From assembly GCF_030253575.1 (NCBI RefSeq), contig NC_080561.1:7639001-7703000 (forward strand): DNA of 64,000 bases, read 5' to 3'. Numbering within the stretch: position 1 is the first letter of the stretch; each line of letters starts with the position of its first letter. The translations under genes and the position numbers were made by a program. Shown one piece after another: positions 38,901-52,053 of the stretch. This DNA comes from Rhododendron vialii (lineage: Eukaryota > Streptophyta > Magnoliopsida > Ericales > Ericaceae). The notes under the pieces were generated by a model. That model worked only from the letters and a program-made list of their open reading frames with translations. It had not been told where the DNA came from and did not search any database.

Positions 38901-39729
38901 TGTTTGTAGAGTTAAGCATTAGATTGAACCGTTCTACGATTGGCCCCATTTCTGCTATATATATATATATATATTACCTACAACTTCTAGCCATTAGCTG
39001 TTTTGATTCCACCCTAACTTTTGTGTTCCCTCCAACAAATTGTGACAAGTTTTGACATTTTCGGTAAGCTAGAAGTTGTGGACAACTTTTTGTAGCTAGT
39101 GTATTCAAAAGTTATAGAAAATGTGTTGAGTGTTTTGAATTAGTGAAAGAAAATTTGTTGAATGTTTGAGTTTAGTAGAAACAACTTAACTTTTGACAAA
39201 AAGTTGTAGAAAAATAGAAGTTTTGCGCAAATAACGTCTCTAGTTTAGTGGAAATAAGTAGTAGAGAAAAAGGTAAATTTTTTCTCCCTCTTGGTGCTAC
39301 AACTTTTAGTCTAGTTGAAAGAACTTGACTATTTAATAAGTGCTAAAATGTTTTCACAACTTTTAGTTTAGTGGAAACTACCACAAAGAGGGAGAAAAAA
39401 TTACATTCAAACATATATCACGTGAATTAATATAATGATTCATTACAATAGTCAAATGCACCTGAATAACAACCAGTTCTCAATAACATTCAGGGGGTTA
39501 AAAACATTCATTTCTTATTTTCACCAAGATTTGATCCATTGACCCTATTAATTGACAAATGTATAAGACTATCTAACATCCAACTAAACTAGTCCTAGTT
39601 TTTTTTTTTTAAATCGATAAAAGTAACATTTTATTAAGGAAGAAAGAGGAAGGGGATTCCAACCAAAAGGTTAGAAAGTACAACAAGTTGGGACAAAGCC
39701 CAAACACTCTTAAGGGACAAAGCCCTAAA

Positions 39730-41929
39730 TGTAACGTCCCGATTTTTCAAGAAATTTCGGAAGCATTAACCTTAAAATACATTAAATTTTACAAACTATT
39801 AAGCCCCTATTTATCCTTATACAAAAATTACAATCTCAAAATAATACAAAAATCTATGTACATTTATTTAACAAAAGCAATTCCAGAGCGACTATAGTTT
39901 TGACACGAATTCCAAGCAACGGTGGCCCAGACTCTGTTCCAGGGGGTCCCACCGGTATCAACTGCTCCACTGTGAAATCCTGCACACTCTGGCAAATTGA
40001 ACGCCGAAGCAAACGATTTGCCAGGATACAAATGTATCCTGAGTAATAATTCACCAAGTAGAAATTTTAAAACTCAATACCACAATATACAGATCAATAA
40101 TATAACAATTCATAATACATAGAAGGTATAAAATAATAACACATCGTCTTTTTCTTTACTATCCATCATCTTACATGTAATCTAAGGATCATCTCCATGA
40201 GATCCTTTCCTCCCACATCCACTAACTACAACCGTCTCATGGGTCCACCCTTCCTCTTGCTTATCCTGCACCAGGGTCCTATGTGAGCGCACCTAAGTTA
40301 TGTACCGAGCATGTTCTCACTTGAGACCATAACAGGAGGATCGAGTCATCCCATGACATATCGTACATTAGGGTCGGACATCCATTACCCAACGCTAACT
40401 ATAATCGTCTCATGGGACCCATTCTCTTCTCCAAAGAGAAACTTTCCATGACGTATCATACATTAATGTCTCATTAACTATAACCGTTTCATGGGACCCA
40501 TTCTCTTCCTTGAAGAGAAACTTTCCATGACGTATCATACGTTAGTGTCTCACTAACTATAACCGTCTCATGGGACCCATTCTCTTTCTCGAAGAGAAAC
40601 TTCTCATGACGTATCATACGTTAGTGTCACAACACTGGGCCCCGCAGGTAACCCATTTCAACACAGGGCCCCATAGGTTACTCTTGCCATCGCCATGGCT
40701 CAATTCACAATCCACACAGTACTCACACTTTTAACACTTTACCATTTTCCATTTACTTATCATCGTCTACATGATTCACTACTCGTAACCACCCCGGGAA
40801 CCTATTTGTCCAATCTACAGCCACAACAAAATATCGCACGGTTCAACATTTCAACTAACAGTACTAACAACACATAACCATGCGATAAAATTAATTCTGT
40901 CATAGAATTAATCATGCGAGTAACAAAATAATATTCAGTCAAACAATTAATTACTACACTTAAAATTAAGTCTATTTCTCTCGTTTAGAAATTTTATAAA
41001 ATATTTCTACTATTTAAACATTTTCTTCAACTTTCATATTATTATTTTACAAACTAATTTTTATTGGAAAATACTTATTGCTAAATTTAGTATTTACTAA
41101 CTATATTAAATATTAATATGAGATTTTTATAACAACAAAATTATGCGATGCTATTTTAGTCAATATTTATTAGAGTTAAAGATTAACTAATATATAATCT
41201 AAAATATTTCTTGTTTACAATCTAAATAAATTTTTACTAGTAAAATATTCTTGTTAATATTTCATAAACATTATCTACCCCAATAATTTATTAAACACGT
41301 AAACGTCCACTCAAATACAAATCAACAATGCATCATTAATAATAATTTCGCAATCAAACACTTGTTAAACAATCATAAATTTTCACAGGGTATAATACTA
41401 ATCATTCTAGCACAATCAGACTGAATTTTAATATAAACAGGACTAAAAATAAATTAACAATTTAATAGCAGGTCATCATCTTCAATAAATTTTAAATCTA
41501 AGTCCTAACTCTATTAAAATGCAAATTAAGGGTTTCGGGTTTCTAGAAAACTACCTCAAACGCGATTCTAAGTCCGAATAAGTGTTATACGGTGTCCGTA
41601 GATCGCTGTGGTGGTTTTAAAATCTCGAGGCAGCGTCCGGCGGCACTCTGACAGGGCCCACAGCAGCGGTGTACCCACGAAACTCACGGTGTGCACACAC
41701 CTACGGCCACAACTCTCTCTCTCTGTCTCTCTATTCTAGACTCAACAATAGAATTAAGAGTGAAATAATATACTGGTGTTCAATTTTTGAATTTATGTGG
41801 GTATGTATAATGAGAGAGAATAAGGTAGTAAGAAGATGAGAGGATAAGTGTAGAAGTGGTGGAATGAGGAAGAAGAGTGAAGGAGATGGATACTGATAAT
41901 GATAAAAGGACAGGGGACAAGTGCCACAT

Positions 41930-41960
<31 letters not shown>

Positions 41961-42293
41961 ATTTTCAATTCTAATGTGTGTGGACGCATGTATGTACAGG
42001 GTGAGAATGTATCTGGACGCGTGTATGTATATGATGAGAGATAGAGAATTGGAGAGTTAGTTTGAATAAAGTTCCAGTTAGGGTTTAGATAGAAAAGATA
42101 AAAGATGAATATGAATCCTTGATTCCCTGTATATCTAAAGTTTAAATACATATCTTATACAATAGTGCAAATAATATCAATTGTACACATAATAATATAT
42201 TTTAATTATTCAATCTAATTAATTATTGAATTAGAAATTTAACAATATAAATTTGCATTAAAAAAATTTGGGTTGAAAATTCGGGTCGTTACA
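39730..42293 (-). mobile_element. Solo LTR (2,564 bp) of a Ty3/gypsy-type element
   Basis: TG..CA termini (TGTAACGTCCCGATTTTTC left, AAATTCGGGTCGTTACA right) are bounded by an exact 5-bp duplication CTAAA at 39725-39729 and 42294-42298. No internal domain or second LTR is present. Read on the minus strand it starts TGTAACGACCCGAATTTTC, a start common to long gypsy LTRs. It carries a tandem 79-bp repeat (about 40395-40630) and a G homopolymer at about 41933-41960. ORFs inside it are not genes. Confidence 0.85.
40395..40630. repeat. 79-bp tandem repeat, three units, in the solo LTR
   Basis: Units start CTAACTATAATCGTCTCATG (40395), TTAACTATAACCGTTTCATG (40474) and CTAACTATAACCGTCTCATG (40553). 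Each includes GGACCCATTCTCTTC, AGAGAAACTT and CATGACGTATCATAC. A looser fourth copy lies to the left near 40220. Confidence 0.8.
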
Positions 42294-42298
42294 CTAAA

Positions 42299-45200
42299 TA
42301 CCTGTGGGCTTAAAAGACCAGATTTTACAATAAGTATTAAAAAGAAACCCAACCCACCTTGGTGGTTAGGGTGGTTAGGCCCTAGTTGATGAAGGAATAA
42401 ACTTGTTAGTTTCTCATACCATTCTTATAATAGTTGAGAGTAAATTTTATCCTCCATAGGTGTAGATCATGGAATTTCCATCATTGCATGTGGGCCTTAC
42501 AAGACTTTTTTTTGTTACAATCTGAACCGTTTATTTTGTAGGGTACGTAGGTCGTAGGGTAGTATATCCATGAAAAAAATTAGTTTGATTGGATGTCAAT
42601 AAGATATCAAAACTTGAATTTTGGTTTACAATGGATGGATATAGATTTTGAAGTTAAATTATCCATGACTGTCCATTTTTTGAACAGAAATTCGATTTTT
42701 AATGTATCTTTTGGTGTCCGATCAAACTCCTTTTTTTTTTTGGGTGAATATATATATTTTTTTGCATGAATATATTATTTTGCAAGTCCTACAAGATGAA
42801 TGGTTCAGATTATAACAAAAAATGCTTGGTGGGGCCCATAACGGGCAGTGGTGGAAAACCAAAGGTTTCCACCACATGTGGGAAGAATTTTATCGATGCA
42901 CTTGGAAAATTGGAGATCAAAAGTAACGCGTGTAGAGAACCAATACTAGTGGTTTTGACCTGAGGCTTAGGGTTTGCTTTCTTCTAAAATTTCAGGTTGA
43001 ATTCTCTCTTCATCCTGTGTAAGCGTGTGAAACGACTGTGAAAAAAAATTGTAGAGATAAGTTTGATGTGCGTATAAGATAAACCAAGACACTATGCATT
43101 ATCCAAAAAATAGTAATGTACTCAGGGCCCATTTGTAAAAATATAATAGACGTAAGTCCCGTTTCGCTAAGGTTCTCATTTTTTAAATATTTATTTATTT
43201 TAGCGGAATGGACCCGAAATAGATAATCTCTTGAGCCTAAGAGTGGCAACATTTAATTATATATATTTCACTTTTGGTAATAAACATATAATATCTATTC
43301 GGCTTGTGAAGCATCTTCGAAGCATAGAATTTCGAATAAAAAAAAAAAATGTCCTAGTTGGCTGATTATTTTTGTGATGGCAAAAGCAAACGCCGCTGGG
43401 GAAAGAGAGACGAAGATCCACCCCTACTTCTAGACAAAAGACTAAATTAAACTAGGGCTACGCAAAAATGAGTAAACCAAAATAATTCAAGCCGTTCAAA
43501 TTATTTAAAGGGCTCCGATAAACATGAGCTCAATCGAATAAAAGTAGAGATCAGAGTCAATAATTCGATTTTTGTTCTTGAATTCACTGGGAATGAAAAT
43601 TGAATGAAGAGATCAAATTTTTGCTAATATTTGATTGAGCTAATTTTTTTTGTAGACCCTTAAAATTTACTTTTAACAAATCGAATTAGCTCAAATAATT
43701 CGTGTGAGATCCCGTGACGGGTCTTACATAATCTGATATGCTTTTGGCATAAAAGAAGACGTACTCGGGTTGAAAAACATTAGTAATGTGGAAAAAACAA
43801 AAATTCTACGAGAACGGACGAGATGTACGTGCATCATAGATCGACGCAAGACCCATTTCTAGGCCCCATGTAAATAAACCGAACTGTTCATTTCTCTCAA
43901 AATATTAATGATCGTACAAAAATTCAGCCTAATCGAGTAATTACAAGAGCTTGATCCAAAGTACCAATGATCATGTTTTCTGAATGAAAAATAAGTACAT
44001 TGGATCAAACACATTCAAATATTTGATTGAGCTGATTTTTTTACAGGATCACTTGAACAGTTCGAGGAATTACTCGAACGGTTCGAGTTATCGGTGCACG
44101 TCTCGTCGGTTCCCAAAAGACGCAATCCCTGCCAAATACAGTACACTAGAACACATGCACCACAGCAGTTTTGGTCCTTTTTGGGGACAGTCATCGCTGT
44201 CGTGGGATCCATTTGGCAAACGCGAACTCCCAAGGTTCCCATTTTCCAAAACTAATCACACCTCACCTTTTCACCTAAACCACCCCGCACCTAACTCTCA
44301 CTCTCCACGTGGGAGCCAAACGGATTTTTTAGTCTATCTGGCATCTCTTGGGTCTTTTCACGTGGAAGGCTAAACTCGAATCACGTCGTGAGCGTTTAAG
44401 ATTCAGAATTATAAATAATTTTTAAAAAAATTAACCCACCAATTCCCCTGCTGATGCATATGCAATATTAAAAAAAAAAAAAAAAACTCTCACTCCCACT
44501 TTTTTCACGTTCTTAAGTAAGAAAAAAAAGGGACAAAAAAGTCACTTGCACTTTTGAGTAATTATTCAATGCTGCAGGAATACAAAGTTTCAACTTTACA
44601 CTTGTTTTTATTTTATTTTACATAGTAACTTTTAGTAAAGGATAAATTCCAAGAAACTCCCCTTTAACTATGAATGATTTCCACTTATCCTCCATATGTT
44701 TGAAACTCAACTCCCATGCTGGAAAGCATTCATAGGATTTCGGAAGGAATTTGTCATGCGAGCAAAACATGGCATGAAAAGTACTAAGATTTTATGATGA
44801 AATTATCATTTCCTCTTTATTTGAGGGTGATTTTTCAAGATTGGAAGAGACTGAAGAGGGACCAAAAGAACTAGATTGTTAAGGCCAATTATGGGAGAAT
44901 CGAGCCAGGATAAGAGATGATTGAGGTTGGAATAGCTTTAGTTAGAGTGCGGTGACTGAATTGGGTTTTCAATGTACTGATTTTTTTGACGTTATAGGTG
45001 GGAGTTAAGGTGAAAAGAACAAGGTGGGCGGATGACCAACGAGGGAGAAGGTAAATTGTGATATTCTATTTTGGACGTTATAGGATCCATATAGTTTAAG
45101 GGGTTAAGTGTGTAGTTTTAAACTCTTAGGAGGTTAAGTGAAAATAAGTCATAATTGAGGGGGATTTGTTGTTTACCCTTGAACAAAAATTAGATAGTGG

Positions 45201-45460
45201 AAAAAATTTTATGGGGAGCATGTTAACCCACTTTTATGGGGTTATTTTAATACAACATGGGTGATTAACTATGTATATTCCATCATTTATTTTTCAAAAT
45301 ACCACAATGATATTTCACGGCCCCATCTAAGTCACATCAAGAACATGTTTGAGCGAAAATACGAACGCGAGGATTAAAACGTCCGTATATACAATCAGGA
45401 CATCAATGATTCAGAGCGCGAATGTAAAACAAAAATCGCGAATAGAAATGCGGAGTCCTA
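42299..45460. other. AT-rich spacer, no gene seen
   Basis: Contains MITE-like pieces: ATTCCGCTAAAATAAATAAATA arms near 43150-43215, and GAGCTCAATCGAATAAAAG/ATTTGATTGAGCTAATTTT hairpin words at about 43480-43720 and 43985-44040. It also holds short open frames lacking recognisable similarity. Homopolymer A and T runs are frequent. Confidence 0.4.
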
Positions 45461-45689
45461 CCGAGAAATCATGCACGTGAATTTTCTGATCTGTCAAGAT
45501 TCAGTTGGCCGAAAATGAACGCACACGACGGTCCATGCAGAAATAGGCACTGAGGATTCTTTCTTCTCTTTGACGAGGCAAAACCCAACACAGCCACAGA
45601 GGATTGCAGCTCCTCACAAACACCCCGAAGTAGAACTCTCAAACAGAACCCATCAAAACGTAGATCCAAACTCAAACTCAAACATCTCA

Positions 45690-45965
45690 TCATCATCTCT
45701 CTCTCTCTCCTGCTTTGGGGCGCATATACGTACACACATTTATATGTACGTAATGTATGTACGTAGAGGCATAGACGGTTAGGAGACACCTTCTCGTCGA
45801 ATTCTCTGATGTGATCCACCTTCTGGTCTCACTCTCTCTCTCCACCGATCATTGCCCGGCCCCACCTGGGAAAAAACCGTCCCCTTCGCCTGTTTTCGAT
45901 AACGAGTTGAGAATTCGAATTGGGTCTCCATTCAATCCCATAAAAGGCTGGTGCGAGTAAGTGAA
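45690..45965 (+). promoter_or_regulatory. Probable 5' UTR exon region of the invertase gene
   Basis: Two CT-rich tracts (45694-45710 and 45829-45843) precede GGTGCGAGTAAGTGAAG near 45950, which resembles a 5' splice site. Plant alkaline/neutral invertase genes commonly have a leader intron, and the ATG lies 1.1 kb downstream. This is inferred, not proven by a protein match. Confidence 0.35.
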
Positions 45966-47020
45966 GCTCTCAATTACTAGCAACTGCATTCTTTTTCATT
46001 GATTCTGATGCATGCATGTCTTGATTCTTCTTCAGCTTAATTGATCTTTTGTGGCTCCTTGTTTAGTCGAATGGGTTATTGAAATAATGGGGGAATTTTA
46101 TTTATTTTTATGGGTTTAATAATGTCATTTTGTTTTCTTCGTATCGTTCTGTTTCTTACTCAGAAACCAAAAACAGAGGATTGGATAGTGATTTCCATTC
46201 TTTCATTGATTCTGACTCATGCATGTTTTGATTCCAACATTACTCAACCAGGGGAGAAAATGGGTTTAATCGCATTTTGTTTTCTTTATCTTCCATCTGT
46301 TTTTCATAAACTGAACAGAGTATTCAGAAAGTTTACGCCCACCGCTCGACACTCCCCCCATCGCTCTAAATCTCACCATCTGAAACACTTTTGGAACGGT
46401 CTGGATCCTTGGAAGAGTTCTTTAAAATCCGAATGTTCGGTGAATATTGAGCGGTGGGGTAGTCTTGCTGGTATTCATTCAGAATATTACCTTTAGCTTT
46501 TAATTTTAGAATTTTTTCGCACCAATTTAATTTTAGAACTTTTTCGGTTTGGATTTTGAGGGAGGTTTTAAAGTATAATGAGTTGAGAGAGATAGATAGA
46601 AAAAATTTATTGGGGACCGTGCGCAAGGGTTTTGAGTCCCTTAAACGAACAAGCCTTACTGCAAAAAAATCTGAAAATTGTAGCCTACTGTAAGTATTTT
46701 ATTAGTATTATTTTATCTGGAAAACGAGACGGCTTTAGTAGTGGACTATCATTGTGGAACGGAGGAACGAAGGGATCGATGTATCTTTTTTTCCTTGTGC
46801 AAGTATTTCCATATCTCTTATGCCTTGCGGCTGAATGTGTTTAATTTCGTTCTCCCTCTAAAGTAAACTAGTCACAGAAATGTTGTTGAATGTGTTTTTC
46901 GATTTGCATAAGGATTAAATCCTTTCTATGACTGACAATCTCTTCTTAATTAATAACAGATTCTTGATTTCTATCAATCCCAAGTAATTTAGTAGCTCCT
47001 AGCAACGATTCAACTAAAGA

Positions 47021-50000
47021 ATGTTTAGCCTCTCGGCGGATGTGTCTCAAAATGGTAGTGTTAGAAGTATGGACACTCTATGTAGCGTGGCTGAGATGGA
47101 AGAATGTGATTTGTCAAGGTTATTAGATAAGCCAAGACCGTTGAATATGGAGAGGCAGAGATCATTTGGTGAATTATCTATTGGGTTGTCTCCTCATCAC
47201 TCCATAAGAAATGTCGAAAATAACTCTTTCCGATTCATGGACCATAGCGATGTTGTATTTTCACCGGGGAGACGGTCTGGATTTAATACACCAAGGTCAC
47301 AAAACGGTTTCGAGACTCATCCGATGGTTGCTGAAGCTTGGGAAACTCTGAGGCGTGCATTGGTTTACTTCCGCGGTCAACCGGTGGGGACAATCGCAGC
47401 GTTAGATAATTCTGACGAAAAACTTAACTACGACCAGGTAAATCCCCCATTTCCTGCTCTAATGTGTTTGAAGTATCAATAGCGTTATAACCTGTGCGGT
47501 CGATCTTTTTGTTCTGTTTTACTATGTACTACAAGCAGCATGTCTTGATTTCTTGAATAGGCAAGTAATGGTGAGGAGGGTATTCTTATTGCTTTACTTG
47601 ATTGTTGTTTCTCTGGATCTTTTATTGCTAATGGCTAGGATATAGACAGAGTCACAAGGACAATTCGTGTGTGAGTTTTTGATGTGCTAAGATCAAGTAC
47701 ACTTAATTACTGCATAAACTGTAGCCTCATTTACGGTGTAGTAGTGATATCACAATTTGTGTTTAGCATGGGATCGTTTATTTTGTGTTCACAGAGTGCC
47801 TTCTGTGTCATTTGGTTTCTGATGAAATGTAAGATGGAAAACCAGATAAATAAAATACGGAATGCCCACATTTGATTGAGCTTCCAGAATAATAGAATTC
47901 ATAGCTATGGTACTTGAATCTCTTTTATCAGTGTTCCGAAAACCAAAATGCAGGGTTTTAGGGGCAGTAAGTGATACATTCATCTTGAATTACTTGTTGG
48001 TTAGGTGTTTGTAAGAGACTTTGTTCCAAGTGCCTTGGCTTTTTTGATGAACGGGGAACCAGAAATAGTCAAGAACTTTCTTTTGAAGACCCTTCGCCTT
48101 CAATCTTGGGAGAAAAAGATCGACCGGTTCCAACTAGGAGAAGGAGTGATGCCAGCTAGTTTTAAAGTACTCCATGATCCTGTCAGGAATACTGAAACAT
48201 TAATGGCAGATTTTGGTGAGAGTGCAATTGGGAGAGTGGCACCTGTTGATTCTGGATTTTGGTGGATCATATTGCTTCGCGCCTACACAAAGTCTACTGG
48301 GGACTCCTCCTTGGCTGAAAGGCCTGAATGCCAAAAGGGTATGCGCCTAATATTGAGCTTATGTCTTTCGGAGGGATTTGACACATTCCCCACTCTTCTT
48401 TGTGCTGATGGGTGCTCTATGATTGATCGTAGAATGGTACGCTTTCATCAGTTACTTCTTTATGAAATTACGCTTGAATCGCATTCCTGTCATGGGATAT
48501 TTATTGTATATATCTTTGTTTTCAGGGTGTTTATGGTTACCCGATTGAGATACAAGCTCTTTTCTTCATGGCTTTGAGATGTGCTTTGCTTTTACTCAAG
48601 CAAGATGCTGAGGGGAAGGAGCTTCTGGAACGAGTAGCTAAGCGTCTTCACGCCTTGAGCTATCACATGAGAAGTTACTTTTGGATAGATTTGAAGCAAG
48701 TTAACGATATATATCGATACAAGACAGAGGAGTATTCTCACACTGCAGTCAATAAGTTTAACGTAATTCCTGATTCACTCCCTGAATGGATCTTTGATTT
48801 TATGCCAAAGCACGGAGGCTACTTTATTGGAAATGTTGGTCCTTCGAATATGGATTTCCGCTGGTTTTGCTTGGGAAATTGCATTGCCATCTTATCGTCC
48901 TTGGCAACTCCTGAACAGTCTACTGCGATTATGGATCTAATAGAATCACGCTGGGAAGAATTGATCGGAGAAATGCCAGTTAAGGTTTGTTATCCAGCCC
49001 TAGAAAGCCATGAATGGAAGATTATAACCGGATGTGACCCAAAAAATACCAGATGGAGTTACCATAACGGAGGATCTTGGCCAGGTATGCTTCTTCATTG
49101 TTGTAGATCCTCTGGTTGCAAAGATTGTAATTGTACTTGTTTGCCAATTTTTGGTATGGTCGTCCTATATGTCTCTTCTCAACATGCAAATTAGGTGTCT
49201 CGGACACACGACACTTGAACAAGGCTATGATGTCATTATCTGAGATGTTTAATAGGACATTCACCTATCTGAGATGTTTAATTGGACATTCACCTATCTG
49301 AGATGTTTAATTGGACATTCACCTAGTAAGCGTACTTTGTAATCAATTGAAATATGCACAGTACTCCTATGTTATACATGAACAAATATTGTGGCGTGTC
49401 CCCATGTCCATGATGTGGAAATAAATGAACTTCACACTAGACACATACCCGCACCGTACATCTAGTTAGGATGGACTGTTTAGATTGGTCTTTTAGCATG
49501 GTGGTCGATTTTGCAGCTTTAAGGATGACGCAAGTTTGATCACATATTGGAAGCTTAATTTTCTGTGTCGCCTTCTATTAGTAAGAGATTATTATTTCTC
49601 CAGCTATAGAAGCTCTTCCGATGTTCCAATATTCCGAATATGGCGTCTCTCTATAGTCTATATGCTCCAAGTTACTGATGTTGTTTAATCCGTGGTTGTG
49701 ATGTGGAATTGAGTATTTCCGAAGGATCCAGGATTCTGACTACACTTAAAATGTGCTTATTTGTTTTGTCATAGTATAAAACTTTTCTGAAGTTCAATCA
49801 TCGCAAATTGTTATGGATGCAGTGCTTTTGTGGCTCCTCACAGCCGCATGTATCAAGACAGGACGGCCCCAAATCGCAAGACGGGCCATTGAACTTGCCG
49901 AGACCAGATTGTTGAAAGACAGCTGGCCCGAGTATTACGATGGGAAGCTTGGTCGATACATTGGGAAACAGGCTCGGAAATTCCAAACCTGGTCCATCGC

Positions 50001-50118
50001 GGGTTATCTGGTGGCGAAAATGATGTTAGAGGACCCTTCCCACTTGGGCATGGTAGCTCTCGAGGAAGACAAACAGATGAAACCCGTCATGAAAAGATCT
50101 TCTTCGTGGACTTGCTAG
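47021..50118 (+). CDS. CINV: Alkaline/neutral invertase (GH100), cytosolic type
   Basis: Hydrolyses sucrose to glucose and fructose, probably in the cytosol. Exons 47021-47437, 48005-48436, 48526-49084 and 49823-50118 join in frame to 567 aa, the usual length. No transit peptide is evident. The N-terminus has [16 protein letters not shown], close to the A/N-InvB group as I recall it. Family motifs run in order: [144 protein letters not shown] and [20 protein letters not shown]. The tail MKRSSSWTC keeps the basic-Ser motif that in Arabidopsis CINV1 binds 14-3-3 proteins when phosphorylated. The last intron (738 bp) has a 29-bp repeat. Confidence 0.95.
49240..49326. repeat. 29-bp tandem repeat, three units
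   Basis: Unit CTGAGATGTTTAATTGGACA plus TTCACCTAT repeats three times nearly perfectly in the last intron of the invertase gene. Confidence 0.9.
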
Positions 50119-51400
50119 GTTTTTGGTACTCTTAATCTTGTCGTTATTAGGTTTTTGCATTTGAAGAGAAGCAAGGAACTGGAACCTTTCGCAGTGGGGT
50201 AAGAAATTGAAGTCCCTCATGAAAAGCACCGAAGGTGAAGCTTTCTGTCTTTGAATCCTTTTCAGTTTCAGTTGAGATACTCCTCTGGCAAATAAGTTTG
50301 TCTTTGGCATGTAGCTTGTATTGTGCCCTTCATAACGGAATTATCATGTTAATTATTTTCCTTCATATTTGTCCTCTTCATCGGGGTTTCGTGGAGATTT
50401 TTTTTTATTTTTCTGGGATATTTAGCGTCGAATTGAGTTCACATCAGGGGTTTTCCCTCGAAACGACAGGAAGTTCTGTTTCTTAATATACCGAAACGAA
50501 ACATCAATGCTATATACGAAAACCAATGTTTTCCCGGACATGTGGAAACGAATCGAAACATGTAGAAATTCTCAGAACATACAGAAACCTTGAGTTGTTC
50601 TGGCAGCAGTGATTAAGTTTCCTCATTCTGGCAGCAAACGGTCAGATCTACCGCTTGGCCCTGCAAACACCCGCTTTGCAAGGCTGTTTGGCAGCATCCC
50701 ACATTCTGGGTACGGTTTCGAATGTTTCCTTTTCCTAGCTAATCGGAACAACACACATGCATAAAAATTCGATCCTTGAATCAGGATACAAAGCAAGGCA
50801 TGGTACAAACCTCATTTTTGGGTGTACCATTCCTAGTACATAGATTGAATCACAAAAATTAATAAATGGATCCAGCATGACTTGGACATTGATTTTACGA
50901 AGCTCAACTGCCATAGTGATTTTACTAGGGTAATTTGTAACTTTTTTTTTACTCGGTGAAAGTCAGCATTGTTAGTTGTAGTTAGTGAGGTTTGAATTTC
51001 AGTCAAATGCATGAGAGTACATGGTGCTTACCACTTTGCTACCACTCCACTTTCGAGTAATTTGTAACTTGGACCGCAAACATTCAGGATCACCATCATA
51101 TTAGTTCATAACTTGAAGCAGTGTTGCATGTTGGAATCCCAAGGAGGCCAAACGTTCTAAATCTTGGGGCCACTTGAGGATTTTTCTGGTTATTAACTTC
51201 AGGATTTCGGAATTAGTTAGGATGCACTCAAATTGGCCGCAACATCCGATTATAAAAATGAATTTGAACTGCATTTTCCAAAATACACTGACTTAACATA
51301 AACTGGAACTGCCAGCATCATCATAGAACAATAGCCAATGCCTTGGCAAAAGATGGTGGGAAAAATGGATTGGTCATAAGATGTCATCAGCATTCAAACT
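50119..51400. other. Invertase 3' flank and spacer
   Basis: The 3' UTR side of the invertase gene is followed by spacer with CGAAAC/GAAACATGTAGAAA words near 50480-50580. No gene or well-defined element is recognised. Confidence 0.4.
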
Positions 51401-51403
51401 TAT

Positions 51404-51671
51404 TCTTCCTCCGTCCCTTTTTAAGTGTCTATGTTTGACTTTCACGCAGTTATAGGAGTCAACATAATTGTACTTACAAAATATTACTTTCCATACTTAC
51501 CTTTTATGCAAATATCATCATTACATTTTTACTCATCAACTTTTTAAAAGGGAATCTACTTTTAGGGGCAAAATAGAAAATGTACTAACTTTACCTACTA
51601 ACTTTACAACAAGACACTTATTAGGGACAACCCAAAATGAAATATATGACACTTAAAAAAGGACGGAGGGA
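51404..51671. mobile_element. MITE with CTCCGTCC termini (Stowaway-like ends)
   Basis: Left end CTTCCTCCGTCCCTTTTTAA and right end GGACGGAGGGAG are inverted repeats of the kind found in plant Tc1/mariner MITEs. The expected TA duplication is not clear at both sides. It is non-coding. Confidence 0.55.
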
Positions 51672-51763
51672 GTGCTACTAAGAAATGACATTGGCCAAAG
51701 AAAGGGAAAATGGCGAAGAAAAACATTGGAACAGGCAACCCTGTTCCACTAAGAAAATAAGTA

Positions 51764-51979
51764 CTCCCTCTGTTCCATAATATTTGTCCGGTCAGCAAAA
51801 CGAGGATGTGAAAATAATACAATATTTGTAAGAAAAACTCCAATTTTTTCCCAACAATTCACTAGATATCGATGAGTTTTTTAAATTTATGAAAAAATAT
51901 TGAATTTTTTCTTCAAAGAAATGCATTATTTTTTAGCCTCGTTTTTGCGGACCGGACAAACATTGTGAGACAGAGGGAG
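51764..51979. mobile_element. Stowaway-type MITE with TA duplication
   Basis: Termini CTCCCTCTGTTCCATAATAT and, reversed, CTCCCTCTGTCTCACAATGT are inverted repeats. TA flanks both sides (51762-51763 and 51980-51981), the target site of Tc1/mariner elements. The 216-bp body has no coding frame. Confidence 0.85.
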
Positions 51980-52053
51980 TACTTATTTTATGAATTAAAG
52001 ATGATGTATTGTGAAAGAATGACTTGTTTCATGAAACGGTAAATAAGTATATA

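Noticed and set aside
43984-44373. 129-aa plus-strand frame
   Set aside because: No recognised domain, MITE-like start, and biased Ser/His/Pro composition typical of chance frames.
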